From Pseudomonadota bacterium (GTDB taxonomy: Bacteria > Bdellovibrionota > UBA1018): DNA of 64,000 bases. The translations under genes and the position numbers were made by a program. The stretch covers positions 62,001-126,000 of the forward strand of contig JAIXQO010000002.1 of NCBI GenBank assembly GCA_027485695.1. Direction: 5' to 3'. The notes beneath the pieces were generated by a model. The model saw only the letters and a list, made by a program, of their open reading frames with translations, was not told the DNA's origin and searched no databases. Position 1 is the stretch's first letter. Each line of letters opens with the position of its first letter. This document shows positions 54,604 to 63,486 of this stretch, one piece after another.

Positions 54604-55080
54604 ATGCGTGAATGGTGGAACAGAAAAATCCTCGCCCCCTTGATGGCCGAACTGGCCAAAGGAACCGACCCCAAACGTTTGGCTCGCGCGGCTGCCGTGG
54701 GTGCCGTCAGCGCCGTATTCCCGGTTCTCGGAGTAACGTCCTTTCTGGGCGCATTAGTCGGCCTCGCCTGGAAACTGAATCAGGTCGCCCTGATTGCCGT
54801 GAACTACCTATTCTATCCGCTGCAATGGATTCTGATCCCGGTTTATATCCGGATCGGCGAGAAGATTTTCGTGCTCGAGTCCATCCCACTGGATCCGATC
54901 GTTTGGAAAACACAGTTCTCCGAATCGCCCAAACTCTTCTTCACCCATTTCGGGCAATCCATCGGAGCAGGAGTGCTCGCTTGGTTGGTCACGGCTCCAA
55001 TTGCACTCGTGATCCTTGAGCGGTGGGTATTTTATCCGATTTTTAAACGGCTGGAGCGATCGAACTCACGTCCGCAGTAG
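54604..55080 (+). CDS. DUF2062 membrane protein
   Basis: About 158 residues with three membrane helices (AAAVGAVSAVFPVLGVTSFL, VALIAVNYLFYPLQWILIPV and GVLAWLVTAPIALVILERWV). Pattern SAVFPVLGVTSFLG is typical of DUF2062, whose role is unknown. Its start is ATG 54604; a TTG 12 codons earlier is possible. It overlaps the convergent Dus gene by 38 bp. Confidence 0.8.
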   Translation: MREWWNRKILAPLMAELAKGTDPKRLARAAAVGAVSAVFPVLGVTSFLGALVGLAWKLNQVALIAVNYLFYPLQWILIPVYIRIGEKIFVLESIPLDPIVWKTQFSESPKLFFTHFGQSIGAGVLAWLVTAPIALVILERWVFYPIFKRLERSNSRPQ

Positions 55081-56077
55081 TCGTCGTGTTTTCACCGGCG
55101 GCAATACGCCATTCGACTTTCTCGAAGAATTCAGCAATCGACCCAACTCGTTTGGTGTGTTCGAACCAATCCACCGAACGCTCGCGAACCACGTATTTCA
55201 TCCACTGCTTGAGTCGTTTCAGAGTATAGACGTCGCCGTCGGTAAATTTCAGCGAGTGCTCCGCGAACTCTTGGAAAAGCGGCAGCCAGTTCTCTAACTG
55301 ATCAAAGGGGCTGACGTAGTGGTCTCGGTCATCGCGAATCGCTTGAACGAGCGCGGGATCGCGAAGCGCTCCGCGCCCGAGCATGAGCGAACGCGTCCGA
55401 GCGTACATTCGGCACTCGCGCGCATCCTGCAGAGTCAGGATGTCACCGTTCGCAATCACGGGAATTTTTACGGCGTCCACGGCTTCGCCAATTTTCTTCC
55501 AGAATACAGGAGGAGCGTAGCCTTGCATTCGGGTTCTCGCGTGGATGGTCAACCAACTGGCTCCACCTGCTTCCGCGCGCTTGACGTTCTCGACGATCGG
55601 ATCGATCGAATCCCACCCCAGTCTCAGTTTCGCCGATACTGGAATCTGAGACGGAATCGCCGCGCGTACGCCAGCCACGATCTGCTCAATTCGCTCAGGA
55701 AATCTGAGTAAACTTGCGCCGCCGTCATGTCGATTTACGGTTGGAGCCGGGCAACCAAAATTCAGGTCAATCGCCGTCGCTCCTAAATCCACTGCAATAC
55801 GCGCGCTCTCACCTAAACGTTCTGGGTTTCCGCCCAAGAGCTGAACTTGAACCGGAAGTTTCGAGCGCGTGAGGGAGCCTTCGAGAATCTCCGGCACTTC
55901 GCGTTTGAACATCTTAGCGGGGAGCACCTCTCCGCTCACCCGCAAGAACTCGGTAACCGCGAAGTCAAAAGGCGCCAAACGCCCCATGATCTCGCGCATC
56001 GGCGCGTCCGTCACGCCTTCCATAGGCGCAAACGCGATGATGAATTCGGAATTCTGCGGTGATGGAAAGTGACTCAC
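55043..56077 (-). CDS. tRNA-dihydrouridine synthase
   Basis: FMN enzyme reducing uridine in tRNA D-loops. APMEGVTDAPMR at 17-28, catalytic Cys in NFGCPAPTVNRHDGGASLL near 110, AKLRLGW, TIHARTR near 180 and VIANGDILTL near 208. 344 residues. Which Dus subfamily (A, B or C) is uncertain. Confidence 0.93.
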   Translation of the reverse strand: MSHFPSPQNSEFIIAFAPMEGVTDAPMREIMGRLAPFDFAVTEFLRVSGEVLPAKMFKREVPEILEGSLTRSKLPVQVQLLGGNPERLGESARIAVDLGATAIDLNFGCPAPTVNRHDGGASLLRFPERIEQIVAGVRAAIPSQIPVSAKLRLGWDSIDPIVENVKRAEAGGASWLTIHARTRMQGYAPPVFWKKIGEAVDAVKIPVIANGDILTLQDARECRMYARTRSLMLGRGALRDPALVQAIRDDRDHYVSPFDQLENWLPLFQEFAEHSLKFTDGDVYTLKRLKQWMKYVVRERSVDWFEHTKRVGSIAEFFEKVEWRIAAGENTTTTADVSSIAPAV

Positions 56078-56117
56078 AAGATGGGAGAGATTACCTTACG
56101 AAGCGCTGACTCGTCGC

Positions 56118-56750
56118 CTATGAAATCGCGGCGCCTGAATGGGAAGAAGACTTGAGCACCCGAAGTCCGGGCATCTCTGGTGCCGTACGGTCCAAGGAAG
56201 AGCCTTTGAGCATTTGCAGAGCCTCGAGCCGCCCGAGTTCTACGCTGTAGTCCGAAGAGTAAGAGCTACTCAAGATTTCATCGTTCGGACCAGAGAGCCA
56301 AAACCCGCGGCGATGCTGAGACCAGCCGGTGCGGCTCTGCCAAAGCGTCGAGATCCAGAGCAGTGGGACCCGGAGTTTTTGCGAAAGACTCAGCGCCTCG
56401 ATCTCCTGCGTGCACTGCGCGAGCCCGAACGGGAGATCATTCCAGAGAATCGCCAGATCAACCGAAGAGTCCAATTCCTCGAATTTTCCGAGGTTGGACC
56501 CGCCTTGAATACGGGCAATGAAAAGAGTTTTTGAGCCGATCTGGATTCGCGTCGGAGCCGCAAAGGACTGGACGCCCGAATGATCGTAATAGGCGATATG
56601 AGAGCCGATTTCCGGAAAAAAAATACCGTCTCCCGAACGGGGGGCTTTCGACTGACGGGAGAGATCCACCGGCGACGATTCTGTAGCGATCACTGCCGTT
56701 TTACCACTGAGGTCGGCGAGACCCAAACGTGCAGCTGTATAGAGTTCCAT
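56118..56750 (-). CDS. Unknown protein, possibly nitrilase-like
   Basis: I chose ATG 56750 because GGGGGAG precedes it; the long ORF begins at 56855 without such a site. 210 residues. Strand patterns (TAVIATESS; VDLAILWND; VPLLWISTLW) recall a carbon-nitrogen hydrolase core, but Glu-Lys-Cys are not clearly placed. Cytoplasmic. Function left open. Confidence 0.55.
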   Translation of the reverse strand: MELYTAARLGLADLSGKTAVIATESSPVDLSRQSKAPRSGDGIFFPEIGSHIAYYDHSGVQSFAAPTRIQIGSKTLFIARIQGGSNLGKFEELDSSVDLAILWNDLPFGLAQCTQEIEALSLSQKLRVPLLWISTLWQSRTGWSQHRRGFWLSGPNDEILSSSYSSDYSVELGRLEALQMLKGSSLDRTAPEMPGLRVLKSSSHSGAAIS

Positions 56751-56977
56751 GACTCCCCCCCTCTTCGACCCCAAAGCTTTGATTCTCAAATCAGTGACTC
56801 GAGATTCCGGGCTACCAAATGGGGGAGCGGGACGACAATGAAAAACTCGCCACACCCAAACAGAATTCTGACAATTCGGCGTATCTACGAGCTCAAATCC
56901 GCGATATCGGCGCTGAGAATGACCGAGGACAAATTTAGACTCCCCGCTTCAGGCCCGTTGGTGTAAATAATGGGGCT

Positions 56978-58135
56978 ATGCTTCCTCAGTTTTACCCAAA
57001 TTCCGGAACCGTCGTCGTCGGCATGAGCGGCGGCGTGGATTCCTCCGTCACGGCTGCCCTGCTCAAAGAGCGAGGACTGAACGTGATCGGCCTCTTCATG
57101 AAAAATTGGGAAGAAAAAGACGAAAACGGTGTTTGCACCTCCGAGCAAGATTACGCAGATGCCGAAGCCGTCGCTCGTCGCTTGGGAATCCGCCTCTATT
57201 CGATCGAGTTTATCGAAGAATACCGCGATCGCGTTTTCGCGCGCTTTCTTGCCGATATCAAAGCCGGCCTCACGCCGAATCCGGATATTCTCTGCAACCG
57301 CGAGATCAAGTTCGACGCATTTTATGATAAGGCAATCGAGTTCGGCGCTGATTTTCTCGCCACCGGTCACTACTGCCGTACGGACGAATCACGCACACAA
57401 CTCCTCAAAGGCCTTGATCCCATCAAGGATCAAACCTATTTCCTGCATGCAATCGACGGAAAAAAACTCAACAAAGTATTGTTCCCGGTGGGGCACTTAG
57501 AGAAAAAGGTCGTGCGCGAAATCGCCGCACGTTTCGATCTCAAGACCAAAGACAAAAAGGATTCTACCGGCATCTGTTTCATTGGAGAGCGGAATTTCCG
57601 AGAGTTTCTGAAACAATATGTCTCCTCGCAAAAAGGCTTTTTCCGAACTCTGGACGGAACCAAGGTCGGAACCCATGACGGATTTCCATTCTATACCATC
57701 GGACAACGTCGCGGTTTGGGCTTAGGTGGCCAGGGCGAGCCCTGGTTCGTCGTCGACAAGGATCCAGAGTCCCGAACTGTTTTCGTCGAACGAGGTGAAA
57801 CGCATCCGGCACTCTACTCAGATGAACTCATTGCGGATGAGATCACTTGGATCTCAGGCGATGAATCAGCAGCTCGCGCCGCACAGAACCTCAAGGCCAA
57901 AGTCCGTTATCGCCAGAGCGATCAGGCCTGCAAAATTGATTGGGAACGATCGATCAACGGTCAAATCGCCGTAACATTTCCAGTCCCGCAGCGTGCGGTG
58001 ACTCCCGGACAATCGATCGCCTTCTACGATGGCGATATTTGTTTGGGCGGGGGCGTGATTCGCAATCGAGGCGAACGCTTTGACCTCAAGGGCGTCACCT
58101 CAAACGAGATCGAAAATCTTACCCGGGTTCAATAA
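56978..58135 (+). CDS. mnmA: tRNA-specific 2-thiouridylase
   Basis: Makes 2-thiouridine at tRNA position 34. PP-loop GMSGGVDSSVTAALL near 13-27, catalytic Cys in NPDILCNREIKF near 104-115 and second Cys in DSTGICFIGERNF near 200. FYTIGQRRGLGLGG follows. 385 residues. Overlaps the convergent oxidase by 36 bp. Confidence 0.96.
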   Translation: MLPQFYPNSGTVVVGMSGGVDSSVTAALLKERGLNVIGLFMKNWEEKDENGVCTSEQDYADAEAVARRLGIRLYSIEFIEEYRDRVFARFLADIKAGLTPNPDILCNREIKFDAFYDKAIEFGADFLATGHYCRTDESRTQLLKGLDPIKDQTYFLHAIDGKKLNKVLFPVGHLEKKVVREIAARFDLKTKDKKDSTGICFIGERNFREFLKQYVSSQKGFFRTLDGTKVGTHDGFPFYTIGQRRGLGLGGQGEPWFVVDKDPESRTVFVERGETHPALYSDELIADEITWISGDESAARAAQNLKAKVRYRQSDQACKIDWERSINGQIAVTFPVPQRAVTPGQSIAFYDGDICLGGGVIRNRGERFDLKGVTSNEIENLTRVQ

Positions 58136-59497
58136 GTTCTTCGGATCAAATACCCGCTTCAGATCACGAAAAATCCGAATCTCCTCCGGCGTTCGGCTAT
58201 ACGCGAGAGCCGGTTTCTTGTGAATTCCAATCCCGTGCTCAGCAGATACCGATCCTCCGTATTTCGCGGTTTCCTCAAACAACATCCGATCCGACTCTAC
58301 GCAAAACGTTTCGAATCGTTCCGCAGTCCAACCGGCCGGTTTCCGGATGAAAATATGGAGATTTCCGTCACCGATGTGACCGAAAATAAAAACTTCGAAC
58401 TCAGAAAAGCTTTCTTGGTATTTTTTTTCGATGGCCTTTACGTAGGCGAGCAGGTTTTCAACCGGCACGGAGAGATCCTGCTGATGCACATACGAATCCA
58501 GGAGCACGCTTTCGGCCACGCGCTCACGGACGGCCCAAAATTCTTTTTTCTCACGCGGCGATTGCGCAAGCACGATGTCTTCCGCGCCCGGAACGGAGGC
58601 AAGTTTCTCAAAAAACGCTTCTTCGTCCGGTGATCCGTCTACAAATGGAATCGCAAATTCGAATAAGCCGATGATTTCTCCTGGGTTCTGGAGCGGTGAC
58701 CGAACACCCAGGCGCTCGACTTCGCGCAAACACTGATTCGTCAAACACTCGAACGCGTAGAGTTCAAGCCCCGCCGTTTGTCGCAGAGTTCGAAAAAACT
58801 CCAGCAACGATTCAAAAGACTCAAACGACGCCAATCCCACTTGGCGCTTATTTTCTGGAATGATCGATGCGCATTTCAAAATCGCTTCAGTGACGACACC
58901 CAGCGTTCCTTCGCTCCCAATAAACAGGTGTTTGAGATCGAGTCCCGTATTGTTTTTTTCCAGAGCGCCGTTGAGCTTCAGCACTTCGCCATTCATCAAA
59001 ACGACGGTCAAACCCAAAACCCAATTTCTCGTGGATCCGCGATAAATGACGTTCACGCCTCCCGCGTTCGTGGCGATGTTTCCTCCGACGGTCGACGAGC
59101 CTTTGGACGCGAAATCCACAGGCCAAACGAGTCCATGCGGCTCTAGGTATTGATGAAGCGCCTCGGTGACCATTCCTGACTCAACCGCCACGGTCATTCC
59201 TTGCGGATCAAAATGGCGTACTTGATTCATCTTGGTGAGCGATAGAACGACCTCTCCATGGGCGGCAATCGCGCCACCACTGAGCCCGGTGCGACCGCCA
59301 CTGGGGACAACGGCGACTCCTCGCGCATGACAGGCGCGGAGCACTGCACTCACCTCTTGGGTCGAACGAGGGAAAACGACGAGGCTTGCTCGGCTTTCCA
59401 TCGTTCCGCTCCAATCCTTGCCAAATTCAGCGAGCACCTCAGGCGCGGTGGAATTTTCGATCGAGGCTAATTCTGAAATCAAAGGCGCTAGATCCAT
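58100..59497 (-). CDS. FAD-linked oxidase (GlcD/D-lactate dehydrogenase-like)
   Basis: Vanillyl-alcohol-oxidase-type flavoprotein. FAD-binding VPSGGRTGLSGGAIA near 60-74, GNIATNAGGVNVIYRGSTRNW near 135 and a C-terminal FGHIGDGNLHIF near 374 with metal/substrate His. SAEHGIGIHKK follows near 430. 465 residues. D-lactate, glycolate or D-2-hydroxyglutarate are candidates; glcE/glcF are absent here. Confidence 0.9.
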   Translation of the reverse strand: MDLAPLISELASIENSTAPEVLAEFGKDWSGTMESRASLVVFPRSTQEVSAVLRACHARGVAVVPSGGRTGLSGGAIAAHGEVVLSLTKMNQVRHFDPQGMTVAVESGMVTEALHQYLEPHGLVWPVDFASKGSSTVGGNIATNAGGVNVIYRGSTRNWVLGLTVVLMNGEVLKLNGALEKNNTGLDLKHLFIGSEGTLGVVTEAILKCASIIPENKRQVGLASFESFESLLEFFRTLRQTAGLELYAFECLTNQCLREVERLGVRSPLQNPGEIIGLFEFAIPFVDGSPDEEAFFEKLASVPGAEDIVLAQSPREKKEFWAVRERVAESVLLDSYVHQQDLSVPVENLLAYVKAIEKKYQESFSEFEVFIFGHIGDGNLHIFIRKPAGWTAERFETFCVESDRMLFEETAKYGGSVSAEHGIGIHKKPALAYSRTPEEIRIFRDLKRVFDPKNLLNPGKIFDLV

Positions 59498-59521
59498 AGG
59501 CTCGATTGTGTCGATCGGTCC

Positions 59522-60802
59522 TTATTTTTGCAATCTCATCCGAACGCCGATACGCATGATGGAATCGTTGTCATTGAATTCCTGAAAGTTCTTACGCCCT
59601 CTTGGAATCAGGAGCGAAAAAAACGGACGAACCAGCCCTTGATGCCCGAGCCGTGCCTCGGTCTCCAAGCGAGTCACAGCTCCGAAACGACTACCTAAGT
59701 CACGGTTTCCAGTCGGGTGATAGTTCACGGTCTGCGCGACTGTTGCGGCGAATCTTGCGGGGCGATCACTCGCTCCTGGCCGAGTCTCCACTGTGATGCC
59801 TGTTTCGACAGTAGCGCGAGAGTTAGGTCCCACGACAGTAGTGGCTTCGGTTTCCAGTTGAACACCGCCAGATGCATGCGCGACCAAACGACAATGACAG
59901 TTCGCCCGGATCTCCTCTTGCCCGCCGACGCGAACCCCCACGTTCACGCTCCAGGGAGCGACAAACTGCGCGAGCTTTTCTTCGGGAACCTCAGGACGGG
60001 CGACGACATCTACATTTCCCACTTGCTCGAAATAGAGCGCACCAGACTCATCCATCACGCGCGTCTTGAATTCACGCGGCGCACCCAGTACAGGTGCTTC
60101 CCGGTTTGGAGACACGTAGTCGTACTGATAAGTATTCAAAACCTGGTGATGCCACCAGTCTTGGATGGAGCGCGCCGGACTCCCATTTGCGGGATCGCGG
60201 TTCCGAATTTCCGCGCCGACGTTTGCTTCGATGTAACGGTTCTCACCGTAGCGTGCACTCACCTGCGCTCGGGTGACATCGATGAAACGCACCATCGCGC
60301 TCAGTTTTTGGCCGTCCCAACCTGAGAATGCCTCAACGCTCTCGCGCGCGTTCTCGAAAACGCTGGTTTCCGGATACCCGCTCGAGTAGACCCCATCGCC
60401 TCCGTGAAAATACAAAACCGATCGCTTGCTCGTTTCCGGATAAATCACCCGCTCCGGCATCCGAGTATAGAGCTCAGCGCCCACTCGCCCCGTCCAGACC
60501 CAAGCTCCTCGAGCACGACTCAATTCGAGATTCATACCGTGCGTGAATCCCAGATCGTTCGAGGTTTTTGGGAATAGGTATCCCCAGAGTCCCATCAATT
60601 TGTCGTCGTTATCGAGGTAGAAACGAAGGTCCCAAGAGGTTTTCGGATTCGGTGGACGTGAGGTCGGAGTGATTTCCGGTTCAGGCGCAGATTCGGCGAC
60701 CATCGCTTGCTCCGGCCATTCGAGTACGCACTCCACTCCCAGAGCCTGCGAAGCCTGGACCGAAACGGAGATGAGTTGCAAGAGAGCGAGCGATAGAAAC
60801 AC
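59522..60802 (-). CDS. LpxR-like (DUF2219-type) outer-membrane protein, copy 1
   Basis: Signal peptide followed by a strand-rich protein of 426 residues ending in an aromatic/basic strand (RIGVRMRLQK), as outer-membrane barrels do. FYLDNDDKLMGLWGY and SNDLGFTHGMNLEL recall the LpxR N-terminal NDNDxxx and YTNG signature. ARSIQDWWHHQVLNTYQY recalls the Q...H segment near the lipid A 3'-O-deacylase active site. Its tandem partner shares all these. Activity is inferred; profile search needed. Confidence 0.6.
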   Translation of the reverse strand: MFLSLALLQLISVSVQASQALGVECVLEWPEQAMVAESAPEPEITPTSRPPNPKTSWDLRFYLDNDDKLMGLWGYLFPKTSNDLGFTHGMNLELSRARGAWVWTGRVGAELYTRMPERVIYPETSKRSVLYFHGGDGVYSSGYPETSVFENARESVEAFSGWDGQKLSAMVRFIDVTRAQVSARYGENRYIEANVGAEIRNRDPANGSPARSIQDWWHHQVLNTYQYDYVSPNREAPVLGAPREFKTRVMDESGALYFEQVGNVDVVARPEVPEEKLAQFVAPWSVNVGVRVGGQEEIRANCHCRLVAHASGGVQLETEATTVVGPNSRATVETGITVETRPGASDRPARFAATVAQTVNYHPTGNRDLGSRFGAVTRLETEARLGHQGLVRPFFSLLIPRGRKNFQEFNDNDSIMRIGVRMRLQK

Positions 60803-60872
60803 ACCGTGAACTATCCCATAGGTGGAAGAGTTCCACTATCCAGACCTAGACGGTTGAAGAGCAAGAATACAA

Positions 60873-62288
60873 CTATTTACTCTTCACAAGAATTCGGATG
60901 CCCATCCTCATGGTCGTATCCACATCATTGAACTCGTCGTAAAGCTGGCGGCCATAGGGCACTTGAAATACGAAATAGGGCGAGACGCCGCCACGGCCAT
61001 TCCGAGAGATTTCGATGTCCGTTTGTCCGGAGAGTCCCGTTCGCCCTGGAATCGGGCTCGGGAAATAAGCCAGTGCCTGCGTGACGATTACTGACGCTTG
61101 TGAACCACCTTTTTGATATTTTCCGATATCGAGTTTGGCTTGTGCTCCAGCGAAAACACGGGAGTTCGGTCCGACCACTTTGCGCCCCTCGGATTCGAGT
61201 TGGAACCCCACTTCGCTCGACCAAGTCATGTGGCATTGACCAGAAAACTCAATCTCCTGGGAAACTCCGGCGGCCACCCCGGCGATCGCACTTCGAGTGG
61301 CGACTTGCGCGTTGGTTTTTTCTGGTTTTACCTCAGGACGTTCCACTCTCCAACGAGTGAGGTCCTCCTCGACGCGAGAGACCACATGATCAGGATTCAG
61401 AACCTGGATTTCATTTCCATATTCGTCGGTGAAGGTTTCTTTGACCTCAAACGCATCGTAGCCATAACTGTCGTGCATGGGTATTGAGATCGCTTTTTCC
61501 CCACCCGGAGATACGTAGTCATATTGGTAGATGCGAAGCATTCGACCATGCCACCAATCTTGAACCGATATTCCAGGCGATTTTTTTTTCGGATCGCGCT
61601 CTCGCTGGGCGAATCCCAGGACTCCGCGGATATAGAGTTCTTTTCCGGCTTTAAAATTCGCCTGAATTCGAGTCTCATCTACAAAACTCACCATCTGTTT
61701 CTGTTCTCCGGACATTCGACTGTAAGCGGACGTCGGAGTCTCAGCGAATTCGGCAAGTTCGCGCTGGGTTGAAAGCAAAACGCCCGTGTCTGCATCATAG
61801 GTCCGGGTATTTCGTTCGTTCGTCATCGCCGGATAGACGGTTCGCGAATCGACCGCCCGGGTATAGAGAGTGGACGCAAGATCGATTCCATATGAAAATC
61901 GACTGTTGGCAGTTTTGTATTTCGCGCTAGCGCCCAGTCGATTCGTCATGCCCAGATCGTTCGCACCATCGGGCACTAGCCCCATGAATTTGTTATCGTT
62001 GTCGACGAACGCTTCGATTTCCACGACTTCTGCGTTCGGTTTTTTTCCGGGCGCGGGCTTCGGTGGATTCGGAACGGTCATTTGGCATTGGTACTGAACA
62101 AGAACCGGCGGCGAAGGTTTTTGTAAAATCCCGCACATTTCCGGAGGTAGCAGGCCAGGTACGGATCCACCAGGCACGGTGAGCTTGAGGAGTTCGCGGT
62201 TCAAGAGCGCGTTTTGATAGATCGACTGCGCCTGCGCCGATCCAAAAGAAAAATAGAAAACGAGGCTAAGGACCCAACCCGGCGCCAT
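60873..62288 (-). CDS. LpxR-like (DUF2219-type) outer-membrane protein, copy 2
   Basis: 471 residues, signal peptide ending SAQAQS. Shared blocks with its neighbour: FVDNDNKFMGL, ANDLGMTNRLG, SVQDWWHGRMLRIYQYDYVSP, ECH-type GQCHMTW and FNDVDTTMRMGIRI at the C-terminus. The similar order over the full length shows tandem duplication followed by divergence. LpxR-type role in lipid A remodelling is inferred. It lies downstream of phoR on the same strand. Confidence 0.6.
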   Translation of the reverse strand: MAPGWVLSLVFYFSFGSAQAQSIYQNALLNRELLKLTVPGGSVPGLLPPEMCGILQKPSPPVLVQYQCQMTVPNPPKPAPGKKPNAEVVEIEAFVDNDNKFMGLVPDGANDLGMTNRLGASAKYKTANSRFSYGIDLASTLYTRAVDSRTVYPAMTNERNTRTYDADTGVLLSTQRELAEFAETPTSAYSRMSGEQKQMVSFVDETRIQANFKAGKELYIRGVLGFAQRERDPKKKSPGISVQDWWHGRMLRIYQYDYVSPGGEKAISIPMHDSYGYDAFEVKETFTDEYGNEIQVLNPDHVVSRVEEDLTRWRVERPEVKPEKTNAQVATRSAIAGVAAGVSQEIEFSGQCHMTWSSEVGFQLESEGRKVVGPNSRVFAGAQAKLDIGKYQKGGSQASVIVTQALAYFPSPIPGRTGLSGQTDIEISRNGRGGVSPYFVFQVPYGRQLYDEFNDVDTTMRMGIRILVKSK

Positions 62289-62343
62289 CCCTTAAGTGTA
62301 GCGCAAAGCACTTCAGCTGACTTCCGTCAATTCATTGGCCGCA

Positions 62344-63486
62344 CTACCCTGCGGTTCCGCTTTGGGCGGGGAACTGACAAGTGAACTTGGAGCCCTTGCC
62401 TATTTCGCTTTCAACCCAAACGGCTCCGCCGTGTCGACTCATGATATTCTTAATGATCGCGAGCCCCAGGCCCGTTCCACCGGTGTCTCGGGATCGACCT
62501 TTGTCGACCCGATAGAACCGTTCGAAAAGTCGATCATGGTGCTCATTGGAAATACCAGGTCCGGTATCAATCACTTCGAGGAGCGTATCGCCCGAGGATT
62601 CTTCGCCCCAGTGCACTTGAATCAACCCGCCCGCGGGCGTGTATTTAGACGCATTATCGAGCAGATTGACTAAGACCTGCTCAATGCGTTTCGGATCTGC
62701 AAACACGTAAGCAGCTCGAAACTTCAGCTCAATGCGCTGATCTTTGGCTTCCAAGTTGCGTCTGACCTGCGCGACAATCCGATGCGTGAGTTCCTCGGTA
62801 GAAATTTTTTCGGCAACGAGCGAGTCCACTCCGCTATCGAGCGCCGAAAGATCCAACAAGTCGTTGATCAAGTGCATAAGCCGATCCGTGTTGCGATGGA
62901 TCGTCTCGAGAAACGCACTCTCGACCGGGCGGTTAGCCTTGGCATCTTCGAGTAATGTATCGGTGTAACCTTTGATCGAGGTCAGCGGCGTACGCAGCTC
63001 ATGCGAAACGTTCGCGACGAATTCGATTCGCATCTGCTCGGCTTTTTTAAGCTCCGTCACGTCGTGAAAAATCCCGACCGCGCCATAAACCGTGCGGTCC
63101 GGGCGTTTGAGCGGAGAAATCGAGAGCGAAAAGAATTTCTTTCGATCGTTCTGCACGTGCGGCACGGCCTTGAGGTTGAATACCTTGCCTTCGGTCAGCG
63201 TGTAACGGAATGCATGGACGATGTCCGGATCTCGAATCATTTCGATCAGCTTAGAACGGCCGTGATTGAGCCGCTCCTGACCGATCAAAACGACAAACTG
63301 AGTATTGTAAAAAAGAGGCGACTCCTCGAGGTCGATCGCCAAAATCGCATCCGAAATACCGGCCACCAGCGTGGAGAGTTCGTCCCGCTGTGCCCGAACC
63401 TCTTCGAAGGTCTCTGTGGCGTTCGGTGGTGTTTTGCTTTCCTCGGGTGCGGTCCGTGCGTGTTTCTTAAAAAAGCGGCGGATCAT
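62344..63486 (-). CDS. phoR: Sensor histidine kinase, soluble PhoR type
   Basis: 380 residues. PAS domain about 30-130 (LVAGISDAILAIDLEESPLFYN), HisKA with FVANVSHELRTPLTSIKGYT near 160-178 and catalytic domain with NLLDNASKYTP (N box), DTGPGIS (G1) and GTGLGLAI (G2). No transmembrane segment is visible, unusual for PhoR. Its start is coupled to phoB by ATGA. It would sense phosphate status together with PstSCAB/PhoU, which are not in the window. Confidence 0.9.
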   Translation of the reverse strand: MIRRFFKKHARTAPEESKTPPNATETFEEVRAQRDELSTLVAGISDAILAIDLEESPLFYNTQFVVLIGQERLNHGRSKLIEMIRDPDIVHAFRYTLTEGKVFNLKAVPHVQNDRKKFFSLSISPLKRPDRTVYGAVGIFHDVTELKKAEQMRIEFVANVSHELRTPLTSIKGYTDTLLEDAKANRPVESAFLETIHRNTDRLMHLINDLLDLSALDSGVDSLVAEKISTEELTHRIVAQVRRNLEAKDQRIELKFRAAYVFADPKRIEQVLVNLLDNASKYTPAGGLIQVHWGEESSGDTLLEVIDTGPGISNEHHDRLFERFYRVDKGRSRDTGGTGLGLAIIKNIMSRHGGAVWVESEIGKGSKFTCQFPAQSGTAG

